Source of the DNA: a bacterium | GTDB lineage: Bacteria > UBA10199 > 2-02-FULL-44-16 > JAAZCA01 | DNA: 64,000 bases | Direction: 5' to 3' | Assembly (NCBI GenBank): GCA_021810905.1 | Contig: JAJZQH010000012.1 | Span: 10,001 to 74,000, forward strand | Shown: piece after piece, positions 35,031 to 43,986 of the stretch | How positions within the stretch are numbered: position 1 is the stretch's first letter | Layout of the letters: each line of letters opens with the position of its first letter | Notes under the pieces: generated by a model | Database searches by the model: none | What the model saw: only the letters and a program-made list of their open reading frames with translations | Told to the model about the DNA's origin: nothing | Translations under genes and position numbers: made by a program

Positions 35031-36233
35031 ATGGACAGCTTTCTCACAATCCCTCTGCCGCAGCCAAAGCTCATGGTCGCGGACTATGTTGAGTCTGAAG
35101 GCCAGCCAGTCCCCGAGCACTGCGACTCATGTGACGACGCATTGGCGAGCGGCGACCCGTTCATCGTTCGCAGCGAACACCCGCAGGAATATGCAGGTGC
35201 ATCGGGCCTTCTCACCAGTTTCAAGGTGACCGCCGAACGCCTGGAGGCAGCCCCGTCATATGATGACGCCACAGGCCGCGGATCGGCACTCGACCGGGCA
35301 CTCTTGCGAATCCTCCAAAAGAAGCTCGCCGGCGGGAGCGATAAGGAATTTGAGTCGAATCTGACCGAATTGAGCGGCGATCGCATAGATCAATATTGCA
35401 GGCTGATGAATGTGCGCAGGGATGATTTTCTCAAAGATCTCTCATATTCATACTGGAAACTGCTTGGAGGTTACAACCAGAGCATTATCGCGGACAACGC
35501 CGTGCCGGGCCGCTATCACGTCTTCACAACCGCGGCGAAGGCGCCGTCCGTCAATTATAACTATTGCATGATCGAGGGGGCCAGGGTCATCCTCAGCAAG
35601 GGCAGCAATTTAGGAGGCCTGCTCGACGAGGACGCGATCATCAAGGGCGCCGCGACGTTCGTCGATTATTATGAATCCGTGAGGTGGCTCAAGAAGTTCG
35701 ATCCTTCGCACTGCCCTATCATAGAATGCCAGTGGGTGGACGGCGTCCATTATTTCCTGCAGTATCACCGAACTCGAGACGCTGAACCGGCCAGGTTTAA
35801 GCTCACCGAAGGACGCAAAGGGGACGAGGTCGAGGCATTGTTCGTGAGGGGCGCCACGCCTCCTGAGGGGATCGTCGTCAACGCGGCCATCAGTACCGAT
35901 TCTCAATGGAGAACGAAACTTTTTGAATACGAGGAGGCCTCGTATAATTGGGGTGAGGAAGTATATGATGAACTCATGACTCGGAGGCGCTGCGTCCAAC
36001 TCATGAACAAGTCGTGTCTCGAGGTGCTCGCGTACAACGCGTGTGTGGGGCATTTGCCTCGATCTTTCATGTTCAAACCTCGAATTTCCGTTGTCACAAA
36101 TTTTTCCGATGAATCCTTCCGGGGTCTCTCGCGTCAAGCGGCCGAGGAGACGCGGCGCACGGGAGTGCTTTTCTGTGTCCCGCTCCTGGTTCGCTCCGAC
36201 GGCAGGCGGGCGCTCGCGAGGATACTCCGATAA
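35031..36233 (+). CDS. Unknown protein resembling the PEP-synthase/PPDK N-terminal domain
   Basis: The 400-residue protein has no signal peptide. FIVRSEHPQEYAGASGLLTSF (about residues 43-63) resembles the RS-xxxED-xSxAG stretch of pyruvate phosphate dikinase/PEP synthase ATP-binding domains, and CPIIECQWVDGVHYFLQYHR (about 237-256) resembles the end of that domain (EWxxDGxLYxLQxR). The match is by eye and weak. After the TAA at 36231 the same frame continues with a segment containing GPVLSHWTALKYY that looks like a phosphohistidine domain, so the gene may be truncated. AAGGAT precedes the start loosely. Confidence 0.6.
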   Translation: MDSFLTIPLPQPKLMVADYVESEGQPVPEHCDSCDDALASGDPFIVRSEHPQEYAGASGLLTSFKVTAERLEAAPSYDDATGRGSALDRALLRILQKKLAGGSDKEFESNLTELSGDRIDQYCRLMNVRRDDFLKDLSYSYWKLLGGYNQSIIADNAVPGRYHVFTTAAKAPSVNYNYCMIEGARVILSKGSNLGGLLDEDAIIKGAATFVDYYESVRWLKKFDPSHCPIIECQWVDGVHYFLQYHRTRDAEPARFKLTEGRKGDEVEALFVRGATPPEGIVVNAAISTDSQWRTKLFEYEEASYNWGEEVYDELMTRRRCVQLMNKSCLEVLAYNACVGHLPRSFMFKPRISVVTNFSDESFRGLSRQAAEETRRTGVLFCVPLLVRSDGRRALARILR

Positions 36234-36355
36234 TCACGGGATGGGACCGCTGCTTGCGGGTTCCTGGTGGCAGGTCCCGTTCTCTCACATTGGACTGCTT
36301 TGAAATATTATGCCCCATTTGGAAGTGCCCTGATCATGAATGGGGGCAGTCTTGT

Positions 36356-36769
36356 CTATCTGACTTTCTGCAACGCGCTCTCCGCCCAATCGACGAAACG
36401 CTCGGCATCCTTGGCAATTTTTTCAGCCTCACTCTTTGTGACAAGCGATGGCCCATATTCGATATGACTCTTGATGGATATCACACGCGCAAGCCTTGAG
36501 ACATCCGGTTGCAATTCCCGAGGCAGAGACTGTTTAAGGAGCTCGACGGCGTCCAGATGATTGGAGCTGGTGCATCTCACGCCGGTAAACGCCACGGTCA
36601 GCGCATCGTTGGCGCTTATGACGGCATGGACCGCATCGATGACAAGGGCATTCCAATTCTCCAGCACGAGATTGTTGCGCATGCTCTGCCGCAATTCCAT
36701 CGAGCGTTTCAGATAATTCGCTGCATCCCTTTTATCGACGACGGCTGTTTTAATCTTTTTTGCAGTCAT
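36356..36769 (-). CDS. HEPN-domain protein (MNT-HEPN pair)
   Basis: The 137-residue helical protein fits HEPN RNase-like toxins. WNALVIDAVHAVISANDAL is the typical HEPN helix, and RCTSSNH (about residues 65-71) fits the catalytic R-x4-6-H motif. It overlaps the preceding nucleotidyltransferase gene by 20 bp, as in known HEPN/MNT modules, where MNT silences HEPN, in some cases by adding AMP. Its C-terminal end converges on the 35031 gene. Confidence 0.8.
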   Translation of the reverse strand: MTAKKIKTAVVDKRDAANYLKRSMELRQSMRNNLVLENWNALVIDAVHAVISANDALTVAFTGVRCTSSNHLDAVELLKQSLPRELQPDVSRLARVISIKSHIEYGPSLVTKSEAEKIAKDAERFVDWAESALQKVR

Positions 36770-37385
36770 AGCTCAGCACCTCGCTTGGCGTTAAACCGTA
36801 GATCGCCTTGCCCTCGACAAAGACGTTCCTCATGAATCCTTTTTTTTCCTTAACTGATCTTTTCAACTCGGAAATTGCAACGACCTTGGGAGATGCGTGA
36901 ATCCCGTATCGCGTGAGGATATCTGAATTCAAGGAAAGCAGTCGATCGAGATGGTCCGGTTTTATCCGGTCATCTCTGTACACAAAAAGCAGATCAAGAT
37001 CGCTTTCAAAATGCTCTTCCCCCCTCGCAAAACTGCCGTACATGATGATCGAGAGGGGCTTCGGTTGAAGCCGGCGAGCGTAAAACGCACCCAAATCCCT
37101 CGGCCATCCATCAATTATTTCCCACATGGGAATCAGCGCATGCGCCACGAACCAGTGGCTCCTGTTGAGGGTATAGAGCCTGGCCCTGCCGGCGTTTCTG
37201 GACTCGATCAAACCAAGCTTTTCCATATTATTCAACGAATCGAGCACGGCCTGAGGTGAGTAACCTGCAGAAGCCGCGGCTTCACGGCCGGTCATCTCTT
37301 TCCCTGAAAAGCAGAGATGCTTGATGACGCTGAGGGCGATGGCGCTCCCGAGCAATCGGTTGTATGCTTTCTGGTATTCAGACAT
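36750..37385 (-). CDS. HTH-nucleotidyltransferase (MNT antitoxin-like)
   Basis: The 211-residue protein has an N-terminal winged helix (about 15-75: GREAAASAGYSPQAVLDSL) and a minimal nucleotidyltransferase with MYGSFARGEEHFESDLDLLFV (about 114-134), holding GSxxRG and DxD. It probably neutralises the HEPN partner and may bind its own promoter through the HTH, since two identical palindromes cover that promoter. ATG 37385 has no ribosome-binding site and coincides with the expected transcription start. Confidence 0.85.
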   Translation of the reverse strand: MSEYQKAYNRLLGSAIALSVIKHLCFSGKEMTGREAAASAGYSPQAVLDSLNNMEKLGLIESRNAGRARLYTLNRSHWFVAHALIPMWEIIDGWPRDLGAFYARRLQPKPLSIIMYGSFARGEEHFESDLDLLFVYRDDRIKPDHLDRLLSLNSDILTRYGIHASPKVVAISELKRSVKEKKGFMRNVFVEGKAIYGLTPSEVLSYDCKKD

Positions 37386-37420
37386 ATGTCTATTATGGTA
37401 GACATATGTCTATTTTTCAA
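37380..37420 (-). promoter_or_regulatory. Twin-operator promoter of the MNT-HEPN operon
   Basis: Two perfect 12-bp palindromes AGACATATGTCT lie at 37380-37391 and 37400-37411, exactly 20 bp apart, so on the same face of the helix. The promoter TTGAAA (37415-37420), 17 bases, CATAAT (37392-37397) interleaves with them: one palindrome fills the spacer and the other covers the start codon. The predicted start of transcription is the A of the ATG. The -35 box overlaps the clpB stop codon. Confidence 0.65.
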
Positions 37421-40020
37421 GCGTTTTCTTGATGAGGTGCTGATTTGAATTCTATCGTCTCCCCCTTCGCGTCCGCCACGATCTGCTGGCCTTCCTTGAA
37501 TTTTCCTTCCAGCAATGCGCTCGAGAGCGGGTCGGCGATGTACTTCTGAATCGCACGCTTTAATGGTCTTGCGCCGTAGACCGGGTCCCAGCCGTGCCTG
37601 GCGATGAGGTTCTTTGCCGCGTCGGTGAGCGAGATCGAAAGCCCGCGCTGTGCGAGCAGGTGCGAGAGCCGGCCGAGCTGGATATCCACGATCGAGGCGA
37701 TCTCACCCTGCTTGAGCGGATGGAAGATCACCAGATCGTCGATGCGATTTATGAACTCCGGTTTGAAGTGCTGCTTCATCGCGGCGAGCACGCGCTCGGA
37801 CATCTTCTCCTCGTCTTCGGCCACGTCCGTGAGATACTGGCTGCCGATGTTGGAGGTCATGATGAGCACGGTATTCGTGAAGTTCACGGTGCGGCCCTGC
37901 CCGTCCGTGAGCCTGCCGTCGTCGAGAATCTGCAACAGCACGTTGAAGACGTCCGGGTGCGCTTTCTCGATCTCGTCGAAGAGCACCACGGAATACGGCC
38001 TGCGGCGCACGGCTTCGGTAAGATAACCACCCTCTTCATAGCCGACGTATCCCGGAGGCGCACCGATGAGGCGCGCCACGGAGTGCTTCTCCATGAACTC
38101 GCTCATGTCGATGCGCACCATCGCGCGCTCGTCGTCAAAGAGAAATTCCGCGAGTGCGCGCGCGGTCTCGGTCTTGCCCACACCCGTGGGCCCCATAAAA
38201 ATGAACGAGCCGATCGGACGGTTGGGGTCCTGCAGTCCAGCGCGCGAGCGGCGCACCGCCGCTGCAACTTTCTCAAGCGCCTCGTCCTGGCCGACCACGC
38301 GCTGGCGCAGCCGGTCCTCCATGTGCATGAGCTTGTCGACCTCGCCCTCCAACATCCTCGATACCGGCACGCCGGTCCACTTGGAGACGATCGCGGCGAT
38401 ATCGTCCGCGGTCACCTCCTCGGTAAGCATCTTCTTATCCTTCTGGAATTCGGCGAGCGCCGCCTGCTTCGCCTCAAGGTCTTTGGTGAGCTGAGGGATA
38501 GTTCCGTACTTGAGTTCTGCGGCACGCTCCAGATTTCCCTCACGCTCCGCCTTTTCCTGATCGAGCTTTGACTGTTCGATGCGCTCCTTGAGCGCGCGGA
38601 TTTCGCCGATCTGCGATCGCTCCTGCTGCCAGTGCGCCTTGAGCGCGCGCGACTGTTCTCTTAAATTCGCGATGTCGCGCTCCAGCACCGCGAGCCGCTC
38701 CTTGCTCGCGGGATCGGATTCCTTCCTGAGTGCCGTGCATTCGATCTCCTTGCCCATGATGTCGCGCTCTATCTCGTCGATCTCCACGGGCATGGAATCC
38801 ATCTCTATGCGCAGCTTGCTCGCGGCCTCATCGATCAGGTCGATCGCCTTGTCGGGGAGGAAGCGGTCGGTAATGTAGCGCTGCGAGAGCGTTGCCGCCG
38901 CGATGAGCGCCGCATCCTGTATGCGCACGCCGTGATGTATCTCGTAGCGCTCCTTGAGTCCGCGCAGGATCGCGATGGTGTCTTCGACTGAGGGCTGGCC
39001 CACGTACACTTGCTGGAAGCGCCGCTCGAACGCGGCGTCCTTTTCCACGTGCTTGCGGAATTCGTTGAGAGTAGTGGCGCCGATGCAGCGCAGCTCACCG
39101 CGCGCGAGCGCGGGCTTGAGCATGTTCGAGGCGTCGATGGCACCCTCGGCCCCGCCGGCGCCCATGAGCGTATGCAGCTCGTCGATGAAGAGGATGATCT
39201 CACCGCTCGCCGCGGTGACTTCCTTGAGCACGGCCTTGAGCCTGTCCTCGAACTCGCCGCGATATTTTGCGCCCGCGACGAGCGAGGAGATATCGAGGGC
39301 AATCACGCGCTTGTCCTTGAGCGTCTCCGGCACGTCGCCCGCGACGATGCGCTGCGCGAGCCCCTCCACTATCGCGGTCTTGCCCACGCCTGGCTCTCCG
39401 ATGAGCACGGGGTTGTTCTTCGTGCGGCGAGAGAGCACATGAATCACGCGCCGGATCTCGTCGTCGCGGCCGATCACCGGGTCGAGTTTTCCCTGGCGTG
39501 CCGCATCGGTAAGATCGCGGCCGTATTTTTTCAGCGCCTGGTATTTTCCTTCCGGGTCCTGATCTGTCACGCGATGCTCGCCTCGGATATCCTTGAGCAC
39601 CGCGAGGATCGTCTTCTTGACCACTCCCTGCGCGCGCAGGAGATCGCCGGCCTTGGTTCCCTTTTCCTCAGCGATCGCGATGAGGAGGTGTTCGGTGGAA
39701 ATGAATTCGTCCTTGAGCGCCTCAGCTTCCTTGAACGCGCGCTCGAATACGCGGTTGAGTGTGGGCGAGAGATATGCCTGCCCCGCTCCTGCGCCGCTCA
39801 CCGATGGCGCGCTGCGCGCCGCTGCTGTGACTTCATCGGATAAGCGCGCGAGCGGCACGCCGATCTTCTTGAGGATCGCCGCAGCCACGCCTTCCTGCTG
39901 AGATATGAGCGCATATAATAGATGTTCAGGCGAGATCTCCTGCTGGTTCCATTTTCCGGCGAGATTCTGGGCCTCGGTCACCGCTTCCTGGGCCTTGATG
40001 GTCAATCGGTCGAAACGCAT
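37417..40020 (-). CDS. clpB: Chaperone ClpB
   Basis: ClpB is the ATP-driven disaggregase that works with DnaK. The 867-residue protein has the N-terminal repeat domain ([16 protein letters not shown]), first AAA module with GEPGVGKT and [14 protein letters not shown], the long coiled-coil middle domain (about 405-520), the second AAA module with GPTGVGKTE and the sensor regions, and ends normally. ATG 40020 is the family start with GGGGGGA upstream; the open frame to 40173 is ignored. Confidence 0.98.
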   Translation of the reverse strand: MRFDRLTIKAQEAVTEAQNLAGKWNQQEISPEHLLYALISQQEGVAAAILKKIGVPLARLSDEVTAAARSAPSVSGAGAGQAYLSPTLNRVFERAFKEAEALKDEFISTEHLLIAIAEEKGTKAGDLLRAQGVVKKTILAVLKDIRGEHRVTDQDPEGKYQALKKYGRDLTDAARQGKLDPVIGRDDEIRRVIHVLSRRTKNNPVLIGEPGVGKTAIVEGLAQRIVAGDVPETLKDKRVIALDISSLVAGAKYRGEFEDRLKAVLKEVTAASGEIILFIDELHTLMGAGGAEGAIDASNMLKPALARGELRCIGATTLNEFRKHVEKDAAFERRFQQVYVGQPSVEDTIAILRGLKERYEIHHGVRIQDAALIAAATLSQRYITDRFLPDKAIDLIDEAASKLRIEMDSMPVEIDEIERDIMGKEIECTALRKESDPASKERLAVLERDIANLREQSRALKAHWQQERSQIGEIRALKERIEQSKLDQEKAEREGNLERAAELKYGTIPQLTKDLEAKQAALAEFQKDKKMLTEEVTADDIAAIVSKWTGVPVSRMLEGEVDKLMHMEDRLRQRVVGQDEALEKVAAAVRRSRAGLQDPNRPIGSFIFMGPTGVGKTETARALAEFLFDDERAMVRIDMSEFMEKHSVARLIGAPPGYVGYEEGGYLTEAVRRRPYSVVLFDEIEKAHPDVFNVLLQILDDGRLTDGQGRTVNFTNTVLIMTSNIGSQYLTDVAEDEEKMSERVLAAMKQHFKPEFINRIDDLVIFHPLKQGEIASIVDIQLGRLSHLLAQRGLSISLTDAAKNLIARHGWDPVYGARPLKRAIQKYIADPLSSALLEGKFKEGQQIVADAKGETIEFKSAPHQENA

Positions 40021-40049
40021 GCGTCCCCCCTTTTCAGATTCCTCAGCCC

Positions 40050-40079
40050 ATATGAAGGCTTTGGGAGAAAAGATCAAGC
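40050..40079 (-). promoter_or_regulatory. Possible heat-shock promoter of clpB
   Basis: The minus strand has CTTGATC (around 40072-40078), about 13 bases, then CTTCATATG (around 40050-40057), a loose fit to the sigma-32 pattern CTTGAAA/CCCATNT. The rest of 40080-40285 shows nothing I can support. Confidence 0.25.
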
Positions 40080-40285
40080 CGGAGCCATAAAAAGACAAGG
40101 CCCACGAGCTCGATCTCCGGTCCAATTTGCCCACAATTCCCTGGCCTGTCGAATCCAGGTTGCGCCAGCGCACGTTTCCCCTGCGATGCTGAATGGCAAG
40201 ATTTTTTTGCCGGATGAGGGCGAACTCTATGCGGAGGGGGTATCATGGCTCGGACTCCGCACGTGAGGGGCGAGGAAACGGCGCC

Positions 40286-40340
40286 TTGACTCTTTCGGGC
40301 GAATATTCTATTATAGTTAACAAATATAGTAAATTACTAT
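40286..40340 (+). promoter_or_regulatory. Promoter and operator of the XRE-AbiEii pair
   Basis: TTGACT (40286-40291), 17 bases, TATTAT (40309-40314). Downstream, ATAGTAAATTACTAT (40326-40340) is a perfect 15-bp palindrome that overlaps the ATG at 40339, so the XRE protein probably represses its own gene there. The leader is about 18 nt and has no ribosome-binding site. Confidence 0.65.
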
Positions 40341-40788
40341 GTATTTACAGACACTTAAATTTATTATGATTTCACGGAACCTGAGGCAGGCGGACATCTC
40401 ACGGCTGGCCCATGTCTCGCGCGCGGCGGTCTGCAAATGGTTCAAGGCAAAAAACGGCGTTGCCAATGTCGAGACGCGGACGATCATGGCACTCGCCAGC
40501 GCGCTCGATCTCCCCCCTGAAATATTCCTCCACGAACAACGCGATATCTCCTCGCTCTCTTCACGTTTTCTATGGGATCGTCTCTATCCTTCCATGGAAG
40601 AGTTCGCACGTGCGCTCGCGCGCGGACAGCTGCCCGGAATCGCGCGGCTGGTGCAGGTGCTGGGCTTGCTCTGTGCCTCGCGCATTGCAGGCCCGAGGGC
40701 GATCGCGCTCTTCCACCGCTACAAGAAACTCATCAAGCCATCGCGGCGCGCCGAACTGGAGAAACTATGGCCCCTCTACTCACACTGA
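40339..40788 (+). CDS. XRE-type HTH antitoxin-like protein
   Basis: The 149-residue protein has an N-terminal helix-turn-helix of the XRE/Cro type (RQADISRLAHVSRAAVCKWFKAKNG, about residues 16-40) and a helical C-terminal part (about 75-145). It overlaps the following nucleotidyltransferase gene by 22 bp, the arrangement of type IV AbiE-like modules in which the DNA-binding partner regulates the operon and counters the toxin. A second ATG at 40366 is possible. Confidence 0.75.
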   Translation: MYLQTLKFIMISRNLRQADISRLAHVSRAAVCKWFKAKNGVANVETRTIMALASALDLPPEIFLHEQRDISSLSSRFLWDRLYPSMEEFARALARGQLPGIARLVQVLGLLCASRIAGPRAIALFHRYKKLIKPSRRAELEKLWPLYSH

Positions 40789-41549
40789 CTCCACTCCCGC
40801 GCATGTCGAAGAAGGCGTTACCAGCTCCCCTCGCAAAGGCAATCCTCCACATCTTCGCAAACTGCGGGCGAGGTGTCTGGCTCGTGGGAGGGACCGCGCT
40901 CGCCGCGTATTATGCCGAGCACCGCCGTTCAGATGACATCGATCTCTTCGCGGGAAACCCTGATGCGTTTCGCGCCGCCGTGCTCGCGGTAAAATCCCTC
41001 AAGGGTCTCGGCGCAGAGCTTGAGCACGAATCGCAGTCGCCACTGTATTATCGTGCCGGAATACGCTTCCATGGCCATGAGTTCAACGCAGACGTCGTGC
41101 TGGATGAGCACGTCCACGCCGTCGGGGATGCGCACAAGACACAGGAGGGAGTCGTCGTGGCAAGCATTCAGACGCTTATGGCCATGAAGGTCGCCTGCCT
41201 CGTCAGCCGTTGTTCGGAGAAAGACCTCTTTGATCTGGACTGGCTTTTCGCCCATGCAGGCGAACCAGCGCCCGCGGAACTCGTTGAGCTGGGGTCCAGC
41301 ATGGATGCGGGGCTCACCGTGGAAACTCTGCTCATAAGCCTCAAGGGTGCGATGCTCCGAAAGGACGCATGCGGATTCTTTCTCTCGGGGGCAAGGCTCA
41401 CGCGGAACGAGGTCTACAAAAAAGTCGTCGCCCTGCAGAAGAAGCTCATTCATGCCCTCTTGGAATACGAGAAGAGCATCCCGCTTTCTTCGGATGCAGC
41501 GGCGCTGCGACAGGCGGTGAAGGAGATGAAAAAATTGATGCGAAAGTAA
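40767..41549 (+). CDS. AbiEii-type nucleotidyltransferase toxin
   Basis: The 260-residue protein shows the DNA polymerase-beta-like NTase core of AbiEii toxins: VWLVGGTALAAYYAEHRRSDDIDLF (about residues 35-59), then TLMAMKVACLVSRCSEKDLFDL, matching the KxxA and (K/R)DxxDL motifs. ATG 40767 has GGAGAAACT upstream and overlaps the antitoxin-like gene; a start at 40803 is an alternative. It is a distinct version of the toxin from the one at 56618-57544. Confidence 0.8.
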   Translation: MAPLLTLTPLPRMSKKALPAPLAKAILHIFANCGRGVWLVGGTALAAYYAEHRRSDDIDLFAGNPDAFRAAVLAVKSLKGLGAELEHESQSPLYYRAGIRFHGHEFNADVVLDEHVHAVGDAHKTQEGVVVASIQTLMAMKVACLVSRCSEKDLFDLDWLFAHAGEPAPAELVELGSSMDAGLTVETLLISLKGAMLRKDACGFFLSGARLTRNEVYKKVVALQKKLIHALLEYEKSIPLSSDAAALRQAVKEMKKLMRK

Positions 41550-41591
41550 GGCCTATCCATCATCACGCCTGCTGCCTCCAGAGATACCCGA

Positions 41592-41623
41592 CAAAAAAGA
41601 CACGGCCCGCGAGAACCGCGGGC
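41592..41623 (-). terminator. Terminator of the 42264 gene
   Basis: GGCCCGCG and CGCGGGCC form an 8-bp GC stem (41603-41623). On the minus strand it is followed after GTG-T-C by TTTTTT (41592-41597). It stops transcripts from the gene ending at 41647. Confidence 0.75.
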
Positions 41624-41646
41624 CGATCTCTGCCATATCGTTCCAA

Positions 41647-42264
41647 CTAGAATTGGTAGCCAAAACCGATAGAACCAAGCATAAGTCGATCGCTACCGGA
41701 GGCAATGTCAGTTTTCGCACCTAATATCGCCAAGAAACCTGAGTTCGCAATATTGCTGGCAACACCGCCCTCTAAAGCGGGCATCACAGATGTCCCAATC
41801 GAAGCATATCTCAAGCCCGGTGAAAGCTGCAGGATCAATGAACCAATACTCGTAGGAATCTGGTAATCGATCTCCACTCCACCAAAAGCACGGACGCGCA
41901 TCTCGGAATAGTTCTTCTCAATCTGAATATACCGAGGAAGGGGCCTCCCCTGAAGATCTGTGCATGCATCATATTCACACGGCCATCCCACACCCGACGT
42001 GGTTTGCCATTTATAGGATGCCTGAATCAGCGTGAAGGTGGTGCGAAACCCCAGACTCAATTTCCCCAAGATCGGCATTGTGCTCGCAACCTGAAAACTG
42101 CCTCCGTAGGCATTGATGCCCTGTTTGTCGTCGCCGGCATTGCCCGTATCAAAGGTAAGGGTCGGCATGACGCCGCCGACCTTTTCGTCTGCAGGCTCCT
42201 GTTTTACGGATGACACCCCTGTGTCAGGCACCCCCAAGGCACCCACTTCTCCTGAGCTCAACAT
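41647..42264 (-). CDS. Beta-barrel-like protein without signal peptide
   Basis: The 205-residue protein ends in alternating polar/apolar strands (LILQLSPGLRYASIG; RLMLGSIGFGYQF) with a terminal Phe, like outer-membrane barrel proteins. It lacks any Sec signal: the start MLSSGEVGALGVPDTGVSS is firmly placed by GTAGGAGA seven bases upstream. Either export is by another route, the signal was lost, or it is not a membrane protein. It carries the shared promoter motif and its own terminator. Confidence 0.65.
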   Translation of the reverse strand: MLSSGEVGALGVPDTGVSSVKQEPADEKVGGVMPTLTFDTGNAGDDKQGINAYGGSFQVASTMPILGKLSLGFRTTFTLIQASYKWQTTSGVGWPCEYDACTDLQGRPLPRYIQIEKNYSEMRVRAFGGVEIDYQIPTSIGSLILQLSPGLRYASIGTSVMPALEGGVASNIANSGFLAILGAKTDIASGSDRLMLGSIGFGYQF

Positions 42265-42306
42265 AATTGTCTCCTACCCCCCGGGTAGTTGGCCCCCTCA
42301 GTATTA

Positions 42307-42337
42307 TTATCGTCAAAAAAAAAAAAAACGTTGCGCG
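42307..42337 (-). promoter_or_regulatory. Shared-motif promoter with 13-T spacer
   Basis: On the minus strand CCGCGCAAC (42329-42337), G plus thirteen T (14 bases), GACGATAA (42307-42314). The homopolymer fills the spacer, so slippage would change box spacing and expression. Confidence 0.55.
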
Positions 42338-42463
42338 GTTTTTTTTGAACTTTTTTCGATCTTTCCCATTTTAGCGCCTGTGCCTGAAAAATCCCGTCTT
42401 TGACTCTTAAAACGTCTATCAGTCAATTCATTAGACAACATGCATATCATTACGTTTAATTTG

Positions 42464-42493
42464 TTGACAAAAAAGTATATTTAATTGTAATTT
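42464..42493 (+). promoter_or_regulatory. Promoter of the 42500 ATPase gene
   Basis: TTGACA (42464-42469), 18 bases, TAATTT (42488-42493), ending six bases before ATG 42500. There is no ribosome-binding site, so the mRNA is probably leaderless. Confidence 0.5.
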
Positions 42494-42499
42494 TTTGTT

Positions 42500-43696
42500 A
42501 TGGAACTCCAAGAAATTCTGCGTTTGGACCAGCTTGCCAAAGAGGACAGCAGGCGTTACACGAAAAAACGAACCCCCTCGTATCAACGCCTTATCTCCTC
42601 TCTGGGAAGGCACTTCACTGGCATTGTCGGCCCTCGCGGTTCCGGAAAAACCGTCATCCTCAAACAGATGGCAGTAGAACAGGAAGGCGCCTGCTATCTA
42701 TCGCTCGACTCCGTGGGCGAGTTGAATCTGTTTGAGACCGCAAAGACGCTCGTCGAAAAATACCACTTCACGCTCCTGCTCCTGGATGAAATCCATTATC
42801 ACAAACATTTCGAGGGCGAACTCAAGAAGATATTCGACTTCCTGAACGTCCGGGTCGTATTCACCAGTTCCGTAGCTCTGGCCATCGCTGAATCAGCACA
42901 TGACCTCTCAAGGCGCGTGCAGCTCATCACACTCTACCCCTTTTCATTTCGGGAATATCTGTTCTTTGCAAAGGACGCTCTGCTGCCAGAGCTCACAATT
43001 GATGATATCCTTCATCGAAGGTGGACGAGCGAACATTTGCAATGGGGCCATGCGTTTGAGAGTTATCTCAAGGGAGAACTGTATCCGTTTTCTCTGGAGG
43101 AACCTGATGTGCTTCCACTGCTCAAAAATGTGCTCGAAAAAATCATCCGACGCGACGTGCCGCTGATTATGCGGCTTGCGACAGATGAAATAGATACGAT
43201 CTCAAAGGTGACGGCATTCATTGGGAGATCGTCTGTGGACGGGATCAACTTTTCCTCCGTTGCGAAAAATGTGGGAATCACGAAATACAAGGCTGAGCAG
43301 TACATAGAATTACTCGCTAAAAGTTTTGTCCTGAGACCGCTCTTCCCACACGGCACAAATGTCCTTCAAGAGCCCAAGGTGCTCATGTGCGTCCCCTATC
43401 GCCTCCTCTTCAAGCCGTATGATGAAGCGGTCGGCGCGCTCCGGGAAGATTTCGCAGCCGAGGCCATGACTATGGCCGGCAAAGAGTTGCATTACCTGAA
43501 ATCGACGCGTGGAATGAAGACGCCGGATTTTCTGCTCCAAGAAGACGGTGGCGATCTTGTCATAGAGGTGGGAGGAAAGGGCAAAGGCCGGACGCAATTC
43601 AAGGATTTCAGCGCGAAGCACAAAGTGCGCCTGACGGACGGCGTCGACGTCGATGGCGACCGCAGGCCCCTGTTTCTTCTCGGGTATATGGCGTAA
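42500..43696 (+). CDS. ATP-binding protein of the AAA/DUF4143 type
   Basis: The 398-residue protein has Walker A GPRGSGKT (about residues 43-50), Walker B LLLLDEIHYH (about 93-102), the family segment LITLYPFSFREYLF, a winged-helix-like middle part (SSVAKNVGITKYKAEQYI), and a C-terminal nuclease-like stretch (TPDFLLQEDGGDLVIEVGGKGK). It is distantly related to the ATPase at 1637-2779. Like that gene it is apparently leaderless and mono- or bicistronic. Its biological role is unknown. Confidence 0.82.
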   Translation: MELQEILRLDQLAKEDSRRYTKKRTPSYQRLISSLGRHFTGIVGPRGSGKTVILKQMAVEQEGACYLSLDSVGELNLFETAKTLVEKYHFTLLLLDEIHYHKHFEGELKKIFDFLNVRVVFTSSVALAIAESAHDLSRRVQLITLYPFSFREYLFFAKDALLPELTIDDILHRRWTSEHLQWGHAFESYLKGELYPFSLEEPDVLPLLKNVLEKIIRRDVPLIMRLATDEIDTISKVTAFIGRSSVDGINFSSVAKNVGITKYKAEQYIELLAKSFVLRPLFPHGTNVLQEPKVLMCVPYRLLFKPYDEAVGALREDFAAEAMTMAGKELHYLKSTRGMKTPDFLLQEDGGDLVIEVGGKGKGRTQFKDFSAKHKVRLTDGVDVDGDRRPLFLLGYMA

Positions 43697-43706
43697 AGGA
43701 GTATCC

Positions 43707-43871
43707 ATGAAATTTGAGATCAGAAGAGTCAGGGACCTTCGACATCTCGATATTCGCCCAAACGGATTTATATCCAGGTTAAACCGGGCGATAAATACGA
43801 AAAGAACTCCGAGTGACGGCGTCCGCATCGAAATCGCGTACGCCGCTTCCTTGCTTCTGCGGTTCGTGTAA
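43707..43871 (+). CDS. Small basic protein, uncertain
   Basis: A 54-codon frame starts 10 nt after the ATPase stop and has an excellent ribosome-binding site (AAAGGAG, six bases before ATG). The product begins MKFEIRRVRDLRHLDIRPN and is basic. I recognise no family. The good start and spacing favour a real small gene, the composition alone does not. Confidence 0.35.
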   Translation: MKFEIRRVRDLRHLDIRPNGFISRLNRAINTKRTPSDGVRIEIAYAASLLLRFV

Positions 43872-43986
43872 GTTGAGCTGCCGTAACTGCCTCCACATTT
43901 GAACGCACTTTCGCTGGACAATCCCACGCTCTTTGGATAGGCACCCCTGTTCGCATTTCCGGGTTTTTCATGCCGATGAGGTGCTC

